Shown piece after piece: positions 1-8,207 of a stretch of 29,684 nucleotides of DNA. The notes below the pieces were generated by a model. That model made no database searches, was not told where the DNA came from, and saw nothing but the letters and a program-made list of their open reading frames with translations. Position 1 is the stretch's first letter. The number at the start of each line of letters is the position of its first letter. A program made the position numbers and the translations under genes. Where the stretch lies: NCBI GenBank assembly GCA_033853925.1, contig JAWOLC010000077.1, positions 1-29,684 on the forward strand. Reading direction: 5' to 3'. Source of the stretch: JANXPZ01 sp033853925 (GTDB lineage Bacteria > Eisenbacteria > RBG-16-71-46).

Positions 1-36
1 ATCCGACAGAATTCGGCTTATGGGAGACTCGGGTTG

Positions 37-2007
37 ATGTCCGCGGCCGAGCGCCGGCCGCGGGGCAAGGGGCCGGCGCCGCGCCGGCCGGAGGGCAGGC
101 GGGTGGGGGCCGCGCCCGCGCGGGCCCGATTCGATCCGGGCGCGCGGGCCGTCCTGGCCGTGGCGCTGGCCGCCCTCGTCCTCTACCTGCCGGGGCTCGG
201 GGGCGCCTTCGTCTGGGACGATCATCTGCTCGTCGAGCAGAACCCGCTGCTCCGCACCGCGGCCGGGGTGACGCGCGCGCTCACCTCCGACTTCTGGGCC
301 GCGAGCGGCGGCGCCAGCGCCTCGGGTCTCTGGCGCCCGCTGGTGACTCTCTCCTACGCCGTGGACGGCGCGCTCTCGCACTGGAGCCCGGCCTGGTTCC
401 GGACGATGAACGTGCTCGCGCACGTCGGCGTCTCGGCGCTCGTCTCGGCCCTGGCCCTGGGCGCGGGGCTCACGCCCCTCGTCGCCGGGCTGGCGGGCCT
501 CCTCTTCGCCTCGCTGCCCGCGCACGTGGAGTCGGTGGCCTGGATCTCCGGACGCACGGACGTCTACTGCGCGCTCTTCCTGCTCCTCGCGCTGCTGCTC
601 GACCGGCGGGCGCGGGCGCGGGGCCGCCGCTGGCCCGGGGCGTGGCCGCTCGTCGCCCTGGCGCTCGCCCTGCTCAGCAAGGAGACCGCCGTGCCCTTCG
701 TGCTCGTGGTGGCCGCCGCCGAGCGCGTGGGTCTCGGCGCGCGGCGGCCGAGCCTGCGCTCGAGCGCGCTCTGGCTCGCGCCCTACGCCCTGCTCACCGC
801 GCTCCACCTGCTCGCGCACCAGGCCTGGGTGCAGGCGCCGCAGGCGAATCCGGAGCTGGCGGCGGGCGCGCAGGGCTGGCGGGCGCTGGCGCTCATGTTC
901 CCCGGCTACCTGTCCTTCGCCTGGCCGTGGTTCCCGCACTCGCCGGCGGTGACGCTGGAGCCCGCGCGCGTGGCGGGCGGGCTCGTGCTCGCCGCGCTGG
1001 GAGCGCACCTCGCCTTCGCGCTCGCGCTCGCCTGGCTCCTCTGGCGGCGCGCGCCGGCGGCGGTGCCCCTGGCCCTGTTCTGGCTGACCCTGCTGCCCAC
1101 GATGCTCGTGGACGTGACCCACGGCTACTTCCTCTACGCCGAGCGCTTCTTCTATCTGCCTTCCGCCGGGTTGGTCTGGGCGGTCGGGGTGGGAGTCGAG
1201 GCATTGCGCGGGCGGCCGCGGCTGCGCCTCGCCGCCGTCGGCCTGGTGCTGGTGCTCGTCGTGGGCGGCGCCTTCACGCTCGAGTCCCTGCTTCCCGAGT
1301 GGCACGACGACGCGGCGCTCTTCCAGGCCATGGCCCGTCGGGCGCCCCGCAACTACATGGCCCGCACCCAGTGGGCGCGGCAGCTCGCGCTCACGGGCCG
1401 CGACGCGGAGGCGGCCCGCGAGCTGGACGCGGCCGAGGCCCTCGATCCGGCGCGCCCGGAGGTCGCGAGCCTGCGCGCCCTGCTGGCCTACCACCGCGGG
1501 GACTGGGTGACGACCCTGGCGCAGGCGGACCGCGCGCTGGCGCGCGGCAACCGGGACCTGGAGCCGCGCCTGCTGCGCGTGGCCGCGCTCTTCTCCCTCG
1601 GGCGCGTCGCGGCGGGGCGCTCGGCGCTCGACGAGCTGCGGCGCCAGGCGCCGGGCCAGCCGGCCGTGGAGTCGCTCTGGGGCCAGTACCTCCTGCAGTA
1701 CGGGAAGCCCGGCGAGGCCTACCCGGTACTGGCGGAGGCGGCGCGGCTGCTGCCCGGCGACGCCGACGTGGCCTACAAGCTGGGGCTCGCGGCGAGCGAC
1801 GCCGGCAGGAGCGGCGAGGCGCGGGCGGCGTTCGCGCGCTCGGTGCGCCTGGATCCGGCCCGCTACGACGCCTGGCTCGAGCTGGCCCGGACGAGCGCGG
1901 CGCAAGGAGACCGGAGCGCGGCCGCGGCGGCGCTGGCTCGGGCCGAGCGCCTGCCGGCCGCGGCGGACGGTCGCGCGGCGGCGCTGCGGGCGCGGCTTCT
2001 GCCCTAG
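37..2007 (+). CDS. TMTC-like membrane glycosyltransferase (GT-C) with C-terminal TPR repeats
   Basis: The N-terminal two thirds is a polytopic membrane protein (many Leu/Ala/Val-rich segments from about residue 40 to 425). It carries a WDDH motif near residues 60-63 in the first loop and a GRTD motif near 172-175. This layout resembles bacterial and eukaryotic TMTC proteins, putative GT-C O-mannosyltransferases using lipid-linked sugars. From about residue 435 to 640 there are tandem TPR helices rich in Ala and Leu, with recurring GRxxEA and LxPxxxxA spacing; these probably face the periplasm and bind a partner or acceptor. The start could be TTG 34 or ATG 37. I chose ATG 37 because GGGAG at 22-26 is well placed. 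Length is 656 residues. The family is clear from architecture, but substrate and donor are unknown. A separate promoter follows, so it is not obviously in the recJ unit. Confidence 0.8.
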   Translation: MSAAERRPRGKGPAPRRPEGRRVGAAPARARFDPGARAVLAVALAALVLYLPGLGGAFVWDDHLLVEQNPLLRTAAGVTRALTSDFWAASGGASASGLWRPLVTLSYAVDGALSHWSPAWFRTMNVLAHVGVSALVSALALGAGLTPLVAGLAGLLFASLPAHVESVAWISGRTDVYCALFLLLALLLDRRARARGRRWPGAWPLVALALALLSKETAVPFVLVVAAAERVGLGARRPSLRSSALWLAPYALLTALHLLAHQAWVQAPQANPELAAGAQGWRALALMFPGYLSFAWPWFPHSPAVTLEPARVAGGLVLAALGAHLAFALALAWLLWRRAPAAVPLALFWLTLLPTMLVDVTHGYFLYAERFFYLPSAGLVWAVGVGVEALRGRPRLRLAAVGLVLVLVVGGAFTLESLLPEWHDDAALFQAMARRAPRNYMARTQWARQLALTGRDAEAARELDAAEALDPARPEVASLRALLAYHRGDWVTTLAQADRALARGNRDLEPRLLRVAALFSLGRVAAGRSALDELRRQAPGQPAVESLWGQYLLQYGKPGEAYPVLAEAARLLPGDADVAYKLGLAASDAGRSGEARAAFARSVRLDPARYDAWLELARTSAAQGDRSAAAAALARAERLPAAADGRAAALRARLLP

Positions 2008-2049
2008 CGGCGGGCGGCGAGCGGGGCCGCGGCGGGTGCGCCGGGAGCC

Positions 2050-2079
2050 TTGACCCGCGCGCGCAGCGGCTGCTAGCGT
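2050..2079 (+). promoter_or_regulatory. Predicted promoter for recJ-rel-dtd-maf
   Basis: TTGACC (2050-2055) is followed by 18 nt and TAGCGT (2074-2079), inside GCTAGCGTGCGG. The same arrangement occurs before rplM, rseP and the helicase gene. A start of transcription near 2086 would leave a leader of about 34 nt before the recJ GTG. It is called by eye from motif and position, with no experimental support. Confidence 0.6.
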
Positions 2080-2119
2080 GCGGCGTCGCTCCCTCTGCGC
2101 GCCCCATCGAAGGCATCTC

Positions 2120-3832
2120 GTGATCGCTTCGACCGCCACTCCCGAATGGGTACCGCACCCCCGGCGAGACCCGGCCCGGGCGTGCGCGCTCGCCCGCGAC
2201 CTGGGCGCGCCCCTGGCCGTGGCCCACGCCCTCGTGAACCGCGGCCTCGAAGGTGCCGACGAGGCGCGCCGCTACCTCGAGCCCGACCTGGACGATCTGC
2301 ACGATCCCTTCCTGCTCCGTGACCTGGACGTGGCCGCGCGGCGCATCCAGAGCGCCATCGCCGCGGGGGAGCGCATCTTCGTGCACGGGGACTACGACGT
2401 GGACGGGATCACCTCCACGTTCCTCATCTACTCCGTCCTCCGCGAGCTGGGTGGGCGGGTGGAGGTGCGCATCCCGCATCGCACGCGCGACGGCTACGGC
2501 CTCTCCCTGGACGCGGTCGAGGAGGCGCACCGCCAGGGCTGTCGCCTGGTGGTGACGGTGGACTGCGGCGTCACCGCCCTGGAGGCGGTCGAGCGCGCGC
2601 GGGCGCTGGGGCTGGACACGATCATCACCGATCACCACGCGCCGCCGGCGACCCTGCCCGAGGCGGTGGCGATCGTGAATCCGCTGCGCCCGGGCTGCGC
2701 CTACCCGTTCAAGGCCCTGGCGGGCGTGGGCGTGGCCTTCAAGCTCGCCGAGGCCCTGTTCAAGGGGCGCGGAGGCGTGGAGCGGGCGCGCGCGTTCCTG
2801 GACGTGGTGGCCCTGGGCACGATCGCCGACGTGGTGCCGCTGGTGGGCGAGAACCGCGTGCTCGCCCGGCTGGGCCTCGAGCGCCTGAACGAGACGCGCC
2901 GCGTCGGCCTGCGGGCGCTGATGGAGGTGGCGGGGCTGGGTGGGCGTCCGGTCACGAGCGGGCAGGTGGCGTTCGTGCTGGCGCCGCGCATCAACGCCGG
3001 CGGCCGGATGGGCAACGCGGAGCAAGGCCTGCGCCTGCTGCTCGCGCGGGACGCCGCGGAGGCGCGCGACCTGGCCCAGAGCCTGGAAGACGACAACGAG
3101 CAGCGCCGGCGCTTCGACGAGGAGGCGCTGCTGGAGGCCTCGGAGCGGGTGGAGACCGAGCTGAGCTGGCCCGCCTGCCGCTCGATCCTGCTCTGGTCGG
3201 AGCACTGGCATCCGGGCGTCATCGGCATCGTGGCCTCGCGGCTGGTGGAGCGGTTCCAGCGCCCCGCGGTGCTCGTGGCCCTCGACGGGGAGCGTGGCCG
3301 CGGCTCGGGCCGCAGCCTGCCGGGCCTCGATCTCAACGCGATCCTCACGGAGTGCGACGATCTGCTGGAGGCGCACGGCGGGCACGCCTTCGCCGCCGGG
3401 CTCACGGTGCGCCGCGCCCGCCTGCCGGAGCTGCGCGAGCGGCTCGAGCGGCTGGTGCGCGAGCGGTTGCCCGACGAGGCCTTCGTGCCGCGGCTCACGA
3501 TCGACGCGGACCTGCGCCTGAGCGAGTGCGATCCGCCGCTCGTGGACTGGATCGAGCGCATGTCCCCGCACGGGCTCGACAACCCCGAACCGCTCTTCCA
3601 GGCGGCCGATCTGGTGGTGGAATCGGTGACGACGGTGGGGCGGGGGCGGCATCTGAGGATGCAGGTGCGCGACGGCACCGGCCGCGCCGCGGCGATCGGC
3701 TTCGGCCTGGGCGGGCGGGCCGACGAGGTGGCGCGCGCGGGGCGCTGCGCGCTGGCCTTCGTGCCCGCCCGCAACGAGTGGATGGGGGAGAAGCGGATCC
3801 AGCTCAGGGTCAAGGGGGTGCGCTGCACGTGA
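2120..3832 (+). CDS. recJ: Single-stranded-DNA-specific 5'-3' exonuclease RecJ
   Basis: RecJ degrades single-stranded DNA 5' to 3' in recombinational and mismatch repair. The DHH phosphoesterase motifs are all visible: GDYDVDG (motif I), VTVDCGV (II), TDHHAPP (III) and GTIADVVPL (IV). These are followed by a DHHA1 region with HPGVIGIVASRL, GRGSGRS and GGHAFAAG, then a C-terminal OB-like segment. The in-frame codon at 2078 would place the start in the promoter. GTG 2120 has GAAGG six bases upstream and gives 570 residues, the usual RecJ size. The stop TGA overlaps the rel start (GTGA), so the two are probably translationally coupled. Identification is firm; the start is likely but not certain. 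Confidence 0.96.
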   Translation: MIASTATPEWVPHPRRDPARACALARDLGAPLAVAHALVNRGLEGADEARRYLEPDLDDLHDPFLLRDLDVAARRIQSAIAAGERIFVHGDYDVDGITSTFLIYSVLRELGGRVEVRIPHRTRDGYGLSLDAVEEAHRQGCRLVVTVDCGVTALEAVERARALGLDTIITDHHAPPATLPEAVAIVNPLRPGCAYPFKALAGVGVAFKLAEALFKGRGGVERARAFLDVVALGTIADVVPLVGENRVLARLGLERLNETRRVGLRALMEVAGLGGRPVTSGQVAFVLAPRINAGGRMGNAEQGLRLLLARDAAEARDLAQSLEDDNEQRRRFDEEALLEASERVETELSWPACRSILLWSEHWHPGVIGIVASRLVERFQRPAVLVALDGERGRGSGRSLPGLDLNAILTECDDLLEAHGGHAFAAGLTVRRARLPELRERLERLVRERLPDEAFVPRLTIDADLRLSECDPPLVDWIERMSPHGLDNPEPLFQAADLVVESVTTVGRGRHLRMQVRDGTGRAAAIGFGLGGRADEVARAGRCALAFVPARNEWMGEKRIQLRVKGVRCT

Positions 3833-6039
3833 GCGTGGCGGGTAGCGGGGCGGCGGTGGCCGAGCTGCGGGCGGCCCTGATCGCGGCCCTCGACGAGAAG
3901 GCGCCGCGCGTGGACCGGGACCGGGTGGCGGCGTGCTTCGACTTCGCCGCGCAGGCGCACGGGGCGCAGCGCCGGGCCTCGGGCGAGCCCTACATCTCGC
4001 ACCCGGTGGCGGTCTGTCGCATCCTCGTGGACCTGCTCGAGGCCCGGCTGGACACCACGGTGGCCTGCGCCGCCCTGCTCCACGACGTGGTCGAGGACAC
4101 GGGCGTCACGCTCGAGGAGGTCGAGAAGCGCTTCGGCCGCGAGGTGCGCGGGCTGGTGGAGGGGGTGACCAAGCTGGCCGGCCTCCACTTCGAGAGCGCG
4201 GAGGCCGAGCAGGCCGAGAACTTCCGCAAGATGCTGCTCTCGATGTCGCGGGACCTGCGCGTCATCTTCATCAAGCTGGCGGACCGCCTGCACAACATCC
4301 GCACCATCGAGTACCTGCCGCCCGAGCGGGTCCAGCGCATCGCCGTCGAGACGCGCGACATCTACGCGCCCCTGGCCCACCGCCTGGGCATCGCCAGCAT
4401 CAAGCGCGAGCTGGAGGACCTGAGCCTCAAGGCGCTGGATCCCGCCGCCTACCAGGACCTCACTCAGCGCATCCAGGCGCGCCGCCAGGAGCGCGAGCGC
4501 TTCCTCTCGGGCGTGCGGCAGCGGCTGGAGGAGGGGCTGAAGGCCGTCGCCATCAAGGCCGAGGTGAGCGGCCGCCCCAAGCACTTCTACTCCATCTACC
4601 TGAAGATGCGCTCGGGGCGGGACTTCGAGAACATCTACGACCTCTTCGGCCTGCGCATCATCACGCACACGCGCAGCGACTGCTATCGCGCCCTGGGCGT
4701 GGTGCACGACCTCTTCATGCCGGTGGCCGAGCGCTTCAAGGACTACATCGCCACGCCGAAGAGCAACATGTACCAGTCCCTGCACACGACCGTGCTCACG
4801 CCCGGCGGCGAGATGGTCGAGATCCAGATCCGCACCCGCGACATGCACCGCACCGCGGAGACCGGCGTGGCGGCGCACTACGTCTACAAGCAGGGCGGGC
4901 GGGTGGACGAGGAGCTGGACGCGAAGCTGGGGGGCTTCGTGGCCCAGACGGCCGACTGGCAGCGGGCGGCCACGGACGACGAGTACATGGACTTCCTGCG
5001 CACCGCGCTCTACCAGGAGGAGGTCTACGCCTACACGCCGCGCCGCGAGCTGAAGCGCCTGCCCAAGGGCGCGACCGCCCTGGACTTCGCCTTCGCCGTG
5101 CACACGGCGGTGGGGCAGCACACCGTGGGGGCGCGCGTGAACGGCGAGCTGGTGCCGCTGCGCTACGTGCTGCAGAACGGCGACACGGTGGAGATCATCA
5201 CCTCGCCCCAGGCCCAGCCGCACGAGGACTGGCTGCACGTGCTGAAGACGGCGGGCGCCCGCGGCAAGGTGCGGCACTGGCTCCGGCAGCGGCGGCGCAC
5301 GGACAGCATCGCCCTGGGGCGCGAGATGCTGGAGCGCGAGCTGAAGCGCCTGCGGCGGAAGCCCGCCGAGGAGCCGCTCGAGGACATCGCCCGGGCCCTG
5401 GGCTGCAGCGACCTCGACTCCCTGTACGCGCGCCTGGCCGAGGGCCAGGTGTCGCTGGTGCAGATCACCCGCAAGCTCGAGCCGCCGAAGGAGGGCCTGG
5501 CCGAGCGCCTGGCCAAGCGCCCGCTGGAGACGCTGGGGATCGGGCGCAAGCCGGCGGGCGGCATCCGCATCCAGGGCGTGGACAACGTCATGGTGAACTT
5601 CGCGCGCTGCTGCCAGCCGGTGCCCGGAGACCGGGTGGTGGGCATCGTGACCGTGGGGCGAGGCGTGTCCGTGCACCGGCAGGACTGCCCCAACACCTTC
5701 GGGGACCGCGTGCCGCCGGAGCGCCGGGTCCCCGTGGAGTGGGACGTGGGCCTGGGCGAGACCTTCCCGGTGCGCCTGCTGATCTACGGGAACGACCGCA
5801 CCGCGCTGCTGGCGGACATCGCCAAGGCCATCTCGCTCACGAACGTGAACATCCGCAGCGCCGGCGTGGCCAGCGAGGACCGCACGGCCCGCGGCGTGTT
5901 CGTGGTGCTCGTGCCGCACCGGGCGAAGCTCCAGGAGGTGATGCACGCGGTGCGTCGCGTGCCCGGGGTGACGCGCGTCGAGCGGCGGCGCCGGCTGCTG
6001 CGCTCCGCGCGGCCGCCCGGCCGGGTGGGCGAGGGGTGA
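3829..6039 (+). CDS. rel: Bifunctional (p)ppGpp synthetase/hydrolase Rel (RelA/SpoT family)
   Basis: This enzyme makes and degrades the alarmone (p)ppGpp. Domains in order: an HD hydrolase with an intact HDVVED motif (residues 85-90); a synthetase with GRPKHFYSIY, the PKSNMYQSLHT loop and the QIRT...AAHY segment; a TGS domain (about 398-460); a conserved double cysteine (C594, C595) in the zinc-finger/CC region; and a C-terminal ACT domain (about 655-736). RFKD at 302-305 is the charge motif of bifunctional Rel/SpoT enzymes, so both activities are expected. Length is 736 residues. The start GTG 3829 overlaps the recJ stop, with AAGGGGG upstream; GTG 3835 is an alternative. No other RelA/SpoT homologue is seen in this window. 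Confidence 0.97.
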   Translation: MSVAGSGAAVAELRAALIAALDEKAPRVDRDRVAACFDFAAQAHGAQRRASGEPYISHPVAVCRILVDLLEARLDTTVACAALLHDVVEDTGVTLEEVEKRFGREVRGLVEGVTKLAGLHFESAEAEQAENFRKMLLSMSRDLRVIFIKLADRLHNIRTIEYLPPERVQRIAVETRDIYAPLAHRLGIASIKRELEDLSLKALDPAAYQDLTQRIQARRQERERFLSGVRQRLEEGLKAVAIKAEVSGRPKHFYSIYLKMRSGRDFENIYDLFGLRIITHTRSDCYRALGVVHDLFMPVAERFKDYIATPKSNMYQSLHTTVLTPGGEMVEIQIRTRDMHRTAETGVAAHYVYKQGGRVDEELDAKLGGFVAQTADWQRAATDDEYMDFLRTALYQEEVYAYTPRRELKRLPKGATALDFAFAVHTAVGQHTVGARVNGELVPLRYVLQNGDTVEIITSPQAQPHEDWLHVLKTAGARGKVRHWLRQRRRTDSIALGREMLERELKRLRRKPAEEPLEDIARALGCSDLDSLYARLAEGQVSLVQITRKLEPPKEGLAERLAKRPLETLGIGRKPAGGIRIQGVDNVMVNFARCCQPVPGDRVVGIVTVGRGVSVHRQDCPNTFGDRVPPERRVPVEWDVGLGETFPVRLLIYGNDRTALLADIAKAISLTNVNIRSAGVASEDRTARGVFVVLVPHRAKLQEVMHAVRRVPGVTRVERRRRLLRSARPPGRVGEG

Positions 6040-6509
6040 GGGCGCTCGTGCAGCGGGTGACCCGCGCCCGGGTCAGCGTGGAGGGACGGGTCACGGGCGA
6101 GATCGGCCGCGGGCTGCTGGTGCTCCTCGGGGCCGGCCCCGCGGACGGCGAGCCGCAGGTGGCGTGGCTGGCGCAGAAGCTGGCGGGGCTCCGCATCTTC
6201 GGCGACGCGGCCGGCCTCATGAACCTGGACGTGCGCCAGGCGGAGGGCGCCGCCCTGGTGGTGCCGCAGTTCACCCTCTACGGCGACGCCCGCCGCGGGC
6301 GGCGTCCCGACTTCGTGGGCGCGGCGCGGCCGGAGCAGGCCGAGCCGCTGTTCGAGCGCTTCTGCGAGCGGCTGGCCGCGGCGGGCGTGCCCGTCCAGCG
6401 CGGCGTCTTCGGCGCGCACATGCAGGTGGAGCTGGGGAACGACGGGCCCGTGACCCTGAGGGTCGAGACGCCTCCCGCCGAGGAGGCGAGGCGCTCCGCG
6501 CCCGCATGA
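6036..6509 (+). CDS. dtd: D-aminoacyl-tRNA deacylase (DTD)
   Basis: DTD removes D-amino acids, and mischarged glycine, from tRNA. The product (157 residues, slightly longer than the usual 145-150) begins RALVQRV, typical of the family. It retains Thr80 in the QFTL motif and the Gly137-Pro138 pair in NDGPVT, which forms the cross-subunit chiral filter in known DTDs. The usual SQFTL motif here reads PQFTL (Pro77). The start GTG 6036 overlaps the rel stop (GTGA) and the stop overlaps the maf ATG (ATGA), so it sits tightly inside an operon. A short charged tail after residue 145 is not part of the core fold. Confidence 0.94.
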   Translation: MRALVQRVTRARVSVEGRVTGEIGRGLLVLLGAGPADGEPQVAWLAQKLAGLRIFGDAAGLMNLDVRQAEGAALVVPQFTLYGDARRGRRPDFVGAARPEQAEPLFERFCERLAAAGVPVQRGVFGAHMQVELGNDGPVTLRVETPPAEEARRSAPA

Positions 6510-7108
6510 GCCGCGCGCGTCCGGAGGCGGGGCGCCTGTTCTTCGCCGGCCGGGGTCCGGTGGTGCTGGCCTCGGCCTCGCCCCGGCGCGTGGCCCTGCT
6601 GCGGCAGGCCGGCCTCGTCTTCACCGTGGTGGATCCGGGGCCCGACCGCGACTGGCCGGGTCAGGCCGAGCCCCGGCACGGCGTGCGGGCCCTGGCGCTC
6701 GAGAAGGCGCGACGCGTGGCGGCGCGCCGCCCGGAGGCGCTGGTGATCGCGGCCGACACGGTCGTGGTCGCTCGCGGCGTTCGCCTGGGCAAGCCGCGCG
6801 ACGAGGCCGAGGCGCTGGAGATGCTGCGGCGGCTGCACGGCCGGACGCACGAGGTCTGGAGCGGGATCGCCGTGGTGCGCGGGCGCGAGCAGCGCACCGC
6901 CGCCGAGGTGACGAAGGTGCAGTTCGCGCGCCTGGACGAGGCGGAGCTGGAGGCCTACGCGCGCAGCGGCGAGCCCCTGGACAAGGCCGGCGCCTACGGC
7001 ATCCAGGGTCTGGCGGCGCAGTTCGTGCGGCGGATCGAGGGTGACTACGCCAACGTGGTGGGGCTGCCCCTGGCGCGGCTCCGGCAGGTGCTGAAGGAGT
7101 TCGCGTAG
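6506..7108 (+). CDS. maf: Maf-family nucleoside triphosphate pyrophosphatase
   Basis: Maf/YhdE proteins hydrolyse non-canonical or excess nucleoside triphosphates (dTTP, UTP or modified pyrimidines), a house-cleaning role. Visible motifs are ASASPRR near the N terminus, AADTVV, GKPRDEAEA, the GRTHEVWSG segment, DKAGAYGIQG and the C-terminal GDYANVVGLPL. Together they cover the whole family at normal length (200 residues). The start ATG 6506 overlaps the dtd stop. It is the last gene of the recJ-rel-dtd-maf run; a weak GC hairpin and then the rplM promoter follow. The complete DKAGAYGIQG motif suggests the YhdE-type (dTTP/UTP) subgroup, which is inference. Confidence 0.95.
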   Translation: MSRARPEAGRLFFAGRGPVVLASASPRRVALLRQAGLVFTVVDPGPDRDWPGQAEPRHGVRALALEKARRVAARRPEALVIAADTVVVARGVRLGKPRDEAEALEMLRRLHGRTHEVWSGIAVVRGREQRTAAEVTKVQFARLDEAELEAYARSGEPLDKAGAYGIQGLAAQFVRRIEGDYANVVGLPLARLRQVLKEFA

Positions 7109-7129
7109 GCGGGAGATGCGCCCGCGCGC

Positions 7130-7159
7130 TTGACACCCCTTCGGGCCGCTTGCTAGTCT
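7130..7159 (+). promoter_or_regulatory. Predicted promoter for the rplM-rpsI translation operon
   Basis: TTGACA (7130-7135), a perfect consensus -35, is followed by 18 nt and TAGTCT (7154-7159) within GCTAGTCTCCGG. Transcription would begin near 7166, giving a leader of about 89 nt before rplM. It is the best match of the four similar promoters in the window, which fits a highly expressed ribosomal operon. Confidence 0.7.
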
Positions 7160-7165
7160 CCGGCG

Positions 7166-7254
7166 CTTCTTGTGGATAGGGGAATCCGCGGCCTCGGGAC
7201 CCGCTCTGCGGCGGTCGGGGCCGCTCCCCGGGGGATCGTGCAGTGGAGGACGGC
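7166..7254 (+). promoter_or_regulatory. Structured rplM 5' leader, possible ribosomal-protein control element
   Basis: Between the predicted transcription start and the rplM ATG there is room for a long hairpin. GCGGCC (7188-7193) pairs with GGCCGC (7219-7224), and partly paired inner arms surround a TCT loop near 7206. The Shine-Dalgarno GGAGG (7245-7249) lies just downstream. Leaders bound by L13 or its partners are known in other bacteria. I see structure here but cannot match it to a known family. Confidence 0.35.
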
Positions 7255-7686
7255 ATGAAGACATACTCCGCCCGGCCGAGCGACGTCCAGCGACAGTGGC
7301 TGGTCGTGGACGCCGAGGGCAGGACGCTGGGGCGGTTGGCCACGCAGGTGGCCATGGTGCTGCGGGGCAAGCACAAGCCGATCTACACGCCCCACATCGA
7401 CACGGGCGATCACGTCGTGATCGTGAACGCCAGCAAGGTCGTCCTCACCGGCAGGAAGCCCGAGGACAAGCGCTATTTCCACCATACGCTGTACCCGGGC
7501 GGCGCCACCTGGACCTCGCTGCGCGAGCTGATGGCGAAGCACCCGGAGCGCGTGGTGATGCGGGCCGTGCAGGGCATGATGCCCAAGACGAAGCTGGGCC
7601 GGGCGATGGTCCGCAAGCTGAAGGTGTACGCGGGCCCCGACCATCCGCACGCGGCGCAGCAGCCGGTTCCCTGGAACCCAGAGTAG
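7255..7686 (+). CDS. rplM: 50S ribosomal protein L13
   Basis: L13 is an early-assembling large-subunit protein that binds 23S rRNA. The 143-residue product is standard length and contains WLVVDAEGRTLGRLA, the LRGKHKPIYTPH segment, GDHVVIVNASKV, the GRKPEDKRYFHHT stretch and GMMPKTKLGRAM, all typical. An upstream in-frame GTG at 7243 was rejected: ATG 7255 has GGAGG (7245-7249) five bases away and matches the family N terminus. It is the first gene of the block, followed after 14 bases by rpsI, the usual L13-S9 pair. Confidence 0.98.
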   Translation: MKTYSARPSDVQRQWLVVDAEGRTLGRLATQVAMVLRGKHKPIYTPHIDTGDHVVIVNASKVVLTGRKPEDKRYFHHTLYPGGATWTSLRELMAKHPERVVMRAVQGMMPKTKLGRAMVRKLKVYAGPDHPHAAQQPVPWNPE

Positions 7687-7700
7687 GCGCGAGGAGAGGC

Positions 7701-8099
7701 ATGGCGACGGAGATCTCGAACCGGCCCCTGACCGGAAGGCGCAAGCTGGCCGTGGCCCGCGTGCACCTGCTTCCCGGCAACGGCAAGCATCTCGTGAACG
7801 ACCGGACCCCGCTCGAGTACCTGAAGCGGGAGACGCTGGTCCAGACCGCGTTCCAGGCGCTCAGCGTGGCGAACGCCACGGGGCGCTACAACATCGTCGC
7901 GCGGGTCCACGGCGGCGGCCTCACGGGCCAGGCGGGAGCGCTGCGGCTCGCGCTGGCGCGGGCGCTGGCCCGCGAGGACGAGACCCTGCGGGCCGTGCTC
8001 GGCCGCGCCGGGCTGCTCACTCGCGATTCGCGCATGAAGGAACGGAAGAAGTACGGACAGCCGGGCGCCCGCAAGCGCTTCCAGTTCAGCAAGCGGTAG
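7701..8099 (+). CDS. rpsI: 30S ribosomal protein S9
   Basis: S9 is a small-subunit head protein whose C-terminal tail reaches the P-site tRNA. The 132-residue product has GRRKLAVARVHLLPGNG at the N terminus, the HGGGLTGQAGALRLALARAL helix, LLTRDSRMKERKKYG and the essential terminal SKR, all conserved. The ATG at 7701 is preceded by GAGGAGAGG. It is co-transcribed with rplM, 14 bases upstream. Confidence 0.98.
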   Translation: MATEISNRPLTGRRKLAVARVHLLPGNGKHLVNDRTPLEYLKRETLVQTAFQALSVANATGRYNIVARVHGGGLTGQAGALRLALARALAREDETLRAVLGRAGLLTRDSRMKERKKYGQPGARKRFQFSKR

Positions 8100-8207
8100 C
8101 CCGCGGTCCGAAACCACACGCCCCGCCGGAGCGCCGGGGTCCCCACGGGGAACAGCGCTCGCGGACGACGGCAGGGGCGGAGGAGCGAACCCCGAAGGAG
8201 GATGGTC
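8100..8207 (+). promoter_or_regulatory. rpsI-rpsB intergenic leader region
   Basis: This 108-base gap has small GC hairpins: CCCCG (8121-8125) with CGGGG (8135-8139), and TCCC (8140-8143) with GGGA (8148-8151). I find no TTGAC-type promoter and no T-run, so neither a separate promoter nor a simple terminator is supported. Leaders upstream of rpsB are autoregulatory targets of S2 in some bacteria, so such a role is possible but unproven here. AAGGAGG (8195-8201) is the rpsB ribosome binding site. Confidence 0.3.

Noticed and set aside
1391..5946. Very long minus-strand open frames, such as 1391-3652 and 2701-5946
   Set aside because: They lie opposite recJ, rel and other clear genes, have low-complexity Arg/Ala/Gly/His composition and match no family I know. 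GC-rich codon bias opens antisense frames.
7109..7125. GCGGG/CCCGC hairpin after maf as a terminator
   Set aside because: The stem is only 5 bp with no T-run, and such short GC pairs occur everywhere in this sequence.
8202..8207. ATG 8202 as the rpsB start
   Set aside because: It directly abuts AAGGAGG with no spacer, and the extra two residues do not match the S2 family N terminus. GTG 8208 fits both.
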